Assembly (NCBI GenBank): GCA_900754525.1
Contig: CAAEDE010000081.1
Coordinates: forward strand, 1-54,858
Source of the DNA: an uncultured Collinsella sp.
GTDB lineage: Bacteria; Actinomycetota; Coriobacteriia; Coriobacteriales; Coriobacteriaceae
Direction: 5' to 3'
Length of the DNA stretch: 54,858 bases
Under the pieces are notes generated by a model. It had not been told where the DNA came from, made no database searches, and saw only the letters and a program-made list of their open reading frames with translations. Shown here in pieces: positions 51,282-54,858 of this stretch. How positions within the stretch are numbered: position 1 is the stretch's first letter; each line of letters starts with the position of its first letter. Made by a program: the position numbers and the translations under genes.

Positions 51282-52523
51282 TTAGGGCCTGGGCGTTCCG
51301 CAGTTGCTGCAGAACTTGCCGCCGTTTTCGCTGCCGCAGTTGGGGCAGAACCACTTGGCCGGTGCCGGGGCGGGTGCGGGACTGCCGCACTCGGGGCAGA
51401 ACTTGCCGGTGTTGGTGGCACCGCAGCTGCAGGTCCACGTGCCGGCCGCAGGCGCGGCGGCGGGAGCCGGGGCGGGGGCGGGTGTCGGAGCCGGCTGCGG
51501 GGCGGCCTGCTGTTGTGCCTGGCCGGCGGCGAACAGCTGGCTGGCGTTCATGCCGCCCATGCCGCCCGCCATGCCCATGCCCATAAAGCCGGTCATCGCG
51601 CCGTTGGGGTTGGCCGCCGCGGCGCGCATCGCATCGCTCTGGGCGCTGGCGATGTTGGCGGCTGCCATGGTGGGATCGCGCATGACCGCGGCCTTCTGCA
51701 GGTCCTTGATCATCTGCTCGTCTTCTTGCGAGGCGGCGATGGAGTTGACGCCAAAGCTCACGATCTCGACGCCGCGCAGGTCGCGCCAGTCGGCCGAGAG
51801 GACCTCGTTGAGCGCGCGGGCGAGCTCGGTGGTGTGACCGGGGATGGCGCTGTAACGAATGCCCATCTCCGAGATCTTGGCAAAGGCGGGCTGCAGGGCG
51901 GTGAGCAGCTCGGACTTAAGCTGACTGTCGATCTTGTCGCGCGTGTAGCTATCGGTCACGTTGCCGCATACGTTGGTGTAGAACAGCAGCGGGTTGGTGA
52001 TGCGGTACGAATACTCGCCGTTGCAGCGCACGGAAATGTCGACGTCCAGGCCAATGTTGTTATCGACCACGCGGAAGGGCACGGGCGAGGCGGTGCCGTA
52101 CTTGTTGCCGATGATCTCCTTGGTGTTGATGAAGTAGACGCGTTGGTCCTTGCCCGCGTCGCCGCCAAAGGTAAAGCGGCTGCCGATATTGGCGAAGGTC
52201 TCCTTGATGGAATCGCCCAGGTTGCCGCTAAAGACGCTCGGCTCGCTGCCGGTATCGAAGACGAACTCACCGGGCTCCAGCGCGACTTCGATGATCTTGC
52301 CGTTTTTCACCACGAGCATGCCCTGGCCGTCGTTGACGGCGATGACCGAGCCGTTGGAGATGACGTTGTCCTCGCCGCGCGTGTTGGAGCTGCGGCCGCC
52401 GGTGCGTTTGCTGCCCTTGCAGGCCAAGACGTCAGCAGGCATCGATTCGCAGTAGATAAATTCCTTCCACTGGTCGGCCATGACGCCGCCGGCAGCTCCC
52501 AATCCAGCTTTCAAGAGTCCCAT
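51282..52523 (-). CDS. SPFH-domain protein with zinc ribbons (YdjI-like)
   Basis: The 413-residue protein has an SPFH/virion-core-like domain (about 15-290), with MGLLKA at the start and DIRSVNSIAA-like helices at the end. A Gly/Met/Gln and Ala/Pro-rich linker leads to two C4 zinc ribbons (about 358-410: CSCG/CPEC and CPNC/CSNC). Bacillus YdjI has the same plan and works with PspA and YdjG/YdjH at the membrane. AAAGGAAG precedes the ATG. Confidence 0.88.
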   Translation of the reverse strand: MGLLKAGLGAAGGVMADQWKEFIYCESMPADVLACKGSKRTGGRSSNTRGEDNVISNGSVIAVNDGQGMLVVKNGKIIEVALEPGEFVFDTGSEPSVFSGNLGDSIKETFANIGSRFTFGGDAGKDQRVYFINTKEIIGNKYGTASPVPFRVVDNNIGLDVDISVRCNGEYSYRITNPLLFYTNVCGNVTDSYTRDKIDSQLKSELLTALQPAFAKISEMGIRYSAIPGHTTELARALNEVLSADWRDLRGVEIVSFGVNSIAASQEDEQMIKDLQKAAVMRDPTMAAANIASAQSDAMRAAAANPNGAMTGFMGMGMAGGMGGMNASQLFAAGQAQQQAAPQPAPTPAPAPAPAAAPAAGTWTCSCGATNTGKFCPECGSPAPAPAPAKWFCPNCGSENGGKFCSNCGTPRP

Positions 52524-52571
52524 GGTGATCTTCCTTTCTCGTCAAATGCCGGGTGGTATTGGTTGGATTGC

Positions 52572-53894
52572 TTAGTCGTCCTTGTCGTCTTTCATGACAA
52601 CGGTGGTCTCGGTGTGGCTGAAGGTGTCGTGCTTTTCGGTTAGGTCGAGCTCGCCACAATACTCATCGGCATGGGCTGCTTCGTTGGCCGTCTTGAGCTG
52701 GCCTACCAGTAGCACGTCTCCGATGATTACGATGATCAGCGGCGCGATGATGTTGATGAGGATGCCCTCGATATCAAAGGTGAGGTAATCCGGATCGAAG
52801 GCGTATTCCCCCATAAAGAGAATCTGGGAGAGGATAAATCCGATCACGAAGAACAGCACCGAGGCGATGGCGAGCTTGGACTTGGAGCAGGGGAGCTCGC
52901 CGACCAAGCGGCCGGTCTGGCCGTTCATGGCAAACAGGTAGCTCTTGCCGTTCCACGAGGTGGAGAGCATCCAGACGGGGAACAGGGCGTAGTCGCTGTC
53001 TTCCCAGGTGTAGTCGAGCTGCTTGCTTTCGACCGTGGCATCGTCATATTCGTCGACAACAGTCTCGCGCAGGGCCGAGATCGTGCTCTCCTCCATGCGG
53101 CGCTCGGCACGCGCCTTGCAGGTTTCGCAATCCTCGTCGTAGCGGTTGGCGATGTAGCCGGGCATATACGCGACCGAAAACGGGCGCAGCGCGTCGTAGT
53201 CAAACGGCTCGATGGCGTCCATGTGGCCGTCGGGCATCTTGGACGATCCGTCGACGGGCACGCGCTCAAACGAGATATTGCCCTTGCGATAGGCATCGTA
53301 GTGGTCGGTGGTCGTGACGGTGCGGTCGGTTTCCTCGGTCACGGTCTCGTTGGTCGCATCAAAGTGCACTTCGCCGTCCACGCGGGCACCGTAAAGCCAA
53401 AACGGCACGTAGACACCTTGGACCTCGTCGATGTGGTTGCCGGTGACAAAGCTCTTGGGCAGCAAGATCTTGCCCTTGTAGTGTTCCTTGAGTGCGGCCG
53501 TGACGTCATCGCGCCCGAGCTTAAACGGAATCACTAGGTCGGGCGAGAAGTCGCCCGAGAGCTGGCCGGGCGCCACGGCGGAGTTGCCGCAGTACGGGCA
53601 GGTGGTGACGGCGACGGTGCCGTCGGACACGAGCTCGGCGCCGCACGACGAGCAGATGTAGCCGGCGTTTTGGGCGAGCTCCTGCACAGCGTCGTCGGCG
53701 ACGGGCTTGGGCGTTGCGGCTGCCGCATCGGCTTTGGCGTCGGCCTTGTCCTGGCGCTCGCGATAGAGGGCCTCGACTTCTTCGACTTCAAAGCGCGAGT
53801 CACAGTAGTCGCAGACGAGCTTTTGCTCGGCGCTTGCAAAATGCAAGGGGCCACCGCAGGCAGGGCACTGATAGTTAACGCTCTCGAAGGCCAT
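52572..53894 (-). CDS. Zinc-ribbon membrane protein (YdjG-like)
   Basis: The 440-residue protein has an N-terminal TFIIB-type ribbon (C10, C13, C28, C31), a second ribbon at about 81-105, and a central domain with its own Cys pair (CETC, near 260). Two C-terminal membrane helices lie at about 340-362 and 375-400. Such proteins have been annotated as TFIIB-type zinc ribbon or replication-organiser proteins, but the helices and neighbours point to the cell envelope. It lies between the DUF4428 and SPFH genes. Confidence 0.85.
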   Translation of the reverse strand: MAFESVNYQCPACGGPLHFASAEQKLVCDYCDSRFEVEEVEALYRERQDKADAKADAAAATPKPVADDAVQELAQNAGYICSSCGAELVSDGTVAVTTCPYCGNSAVAPGQLSGDFSPDLVIPFKLGRDDVTAALKEHYKGKILLPKSFVTGNHIDEVQGVYVPFWLYGARVDGEVHFDATNETVTEETDRTVTTTDHYDAYRKGNISFERVPVDGSSKMPDGHMDAIEPFDYDALRPFSVAYMPGYIANRYDEDCETCKARAERRMEESTISALRETVVDEYDDATVESKQLDYTWEDSDYALFPVWMLSTSWNGKSYLFAMNGQTGRLVGELPCSKSKLAIASVLFFVIGFILSQILFMGEYAFDPDYLTFDIEGILINIIAPLIIVIIGDVLLVGQLKTANEAAHADEYCGELDLTEKHDTFSHTETTVVMKDDKDD

Positions 53895-53918
53895 GATCGG
53901 TCCTTTCCGTGCCGGAGA

Positions 53919-54656
53919 CTATGCGCCGATGGCGCCGCCGCAGTATTCGCAGCGCCCGCTGGCATCGGGAATGGTGGTGGCTCCGCAGAAGGGGCAGGTG
54001 ACCGCGGTCTTGGGGGCCTTGGCGGCCACGACGCTGTCGCGCGTCTCCTGGCGCAGCTGCACCAGCGCGTCGCGGACCTCGGTTGCCTGGCGCTTGGCCT
54101 CGCGGTATTCGATGGAGCCGCGCTGATCGATGGTGGAGTCGTTCACGCGCAGGTTGATCTCGGTAAAGTACGGCGTGTTGACGTGAATGGTCAGGTTAAA
54201 GTCGTAATCCAGGTCATAGCGCGGCGGATTGTAGCTCTCGCGCTCGCCGTCCTTGGTCTCGCGATAGATCTCGGTGCGATGCTCGTCGATATCCATATCG
54301 CAGCCGAGTACCTGCGAGAACTCGATGATGTCGGGATTGGCGTCGCGCCAGCGGCTCTGCGAAGTGATGATCAACAGGCCCGCGTCCTCATCGAGCATAA
54401 TATTGGTGCGCCCGGCAGAAAGCGTGCGCGTGGGGTTGAACGAAGACAGGCGCTCGGCGTTGGCCTCGCGGTAGGCGAGTTGCTCACGGATATCGTCCGC
54501 GGTGCTGGAGCGATAGCCGTGAAAGTAGGGGGAGAGCTTGCCGGCGCACTCTTTGCACAGGTAGCCTTCATTGATTTTTGTCTTACCTAGAAGTCCCAGC
54601 TCGGTACCGCAAATCGCGCACTCTTTCTTCTCGAACATCTTGTCAAAGAAGCCCAT
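53919..54656 (-). CDS. DUF4428-type double zinc-ribbon protein
   Basis: The 245-residue protein has an N-terminal DUF4428 ribbon (CAICGTELG...CKEC, residues 13-37), a beta-rich centre of about 100 residues, a helical segment (about 180-212) and a C-terminal ribbon (CPFCG...CEYCGG). It has no membrane helix, so it is cytosolic or peripheral. GGAGGC is ahead of the ATG. It is the first gene of the leftward operon. Confidence 0.8.
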   Translation of the reverse strand: MGFFDKMFEKKECAICGTELGLLGKTKINEGYLCKECAGKLSPYFHGYRSSTADDIREQLAYREANAERLSSFNPTRTLSAGRTNIMLDEDAGLLIITSQSRWRDANPDIIEFSQVLGCDMDIDEHRTEIYRETKDGERESYNPPRYDLDYDFNLTIHVNTPYFTEINLRVNDSTIDQRGSIEYREAKRQATEVRDALVQLRQETRDSVVAAKAPKTAVTCPFCGATTIPDASGRCEYCGGAIGA

Positions 54657-54858
54657 GGCTGCCTCCCATCAACTGGTAGCGTGTGTCACTTTTGATGATG
54701 GGGGAGTGCGCGATCCTTCGCGATACCCAGACGGCTCAAGGAGTCTCCACAACTGGGACACATGGCCCATTTTTGACTAGTCGTTGGGTGTTCCTATAGT
54801 TTTGTCAACCGTCGGGTCTACTCCCGGTAGGGCACCCGGTCGCGCATCACGGCGTATA
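54657..54858. other. Upstream region of the zinc-ribbon operon
   Basis: The last 200 bp hold no gene. On the minus strand TTGACA (near 54810) is a -35 candidate without a clear -10. CAACTGGGACACATGG and TGACTAGTCGTTGGG recall the dispersed GGGGAC repeats. Confidence 0.35.

Overview
The window looks like a Coriobacteriia chromosome, most probably a gut Collinsella. The evidence is a GC-rich Gram-positive gene set, an Ech-type [NiFe] hydrogenase, LuxS, NarL-family two-component systems, an NRAMP-related transporter of the type known from Eggerthella, and GC-rich intergenic palindromes. No search could be run, so the genus is an inference.

Region 1 (about 1-8731) is a small integrative element inserted in the initiator tRNA gene. 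An exact 39-bp direct repeat (45-83 and 8693-8731) marks the attachment sites. The element supplies the 3' half of the tRNA and a new terminator, and the original terminator is stranded at 8741-8769. It carries an XRE repressor, a membrane protein, a secreted protein, two small unknown genes, a D5/P4-type SF3 helicase, an excisionase-like HTH protein and a tyrosine integrase. No capsid, tail or conjugation genes are visible, so it resembles a phage satellite or mini-element. It also holds a 260-nt run of strong hairpins, iteron-like repeats, and duplicated candidate arm sites at both ends.

Region 2 (8732-18826) begins with an unusual array. Eight copies of a 15-bp motif alternate in orientation every 40-41 bp. 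Next come a 2-enoate-reductase-like flavoenzyme, an orphan HTH gene, and a five-gene Ech hydrogenase operon in which the antiporter-like and NuoH-like membrane subunits are fused. Three large, related palindromes fill the gap after it.

Region 3 (18827-36336) holds a NarL-type two-component system divergent from an ABC-2 exporter, a LolD/FtsX-type ABC system, a DUF362 ferredoxin-like protein, a membrane-anchored hydrolase, a hemolysin III protein, a CNNM/CorC protein, a stand-alone domain like the N-terminal domain of cyanophycin synthetase, YtxH and PRC-barrel proteins, and a polysaccharide deacetylase whose metal ligands appear to be lost.

Region 4 (36337-46138) starts with a probable magnesium-uptake operon: mgtE followed by an NRAMP-family transporter with a non-canonical metal site, behind a structured leader with a short upstream ORF. 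An acyltransferase-SGNH protein, ribokinase, nucleoside hydrolase, luxS and a DUF4867 gene follow.

Region 5 (46252-54858) holds a 7TM kinase-like protein, a histidine kinase and a response regulator in one operon. It ends with a leftward four-gene operon (zinc-ribbon protein, zinc-ribbon membrane protein, SPFH protein, lipoprotein) resembling the Bacillus YdjG/YdjI envelope module.
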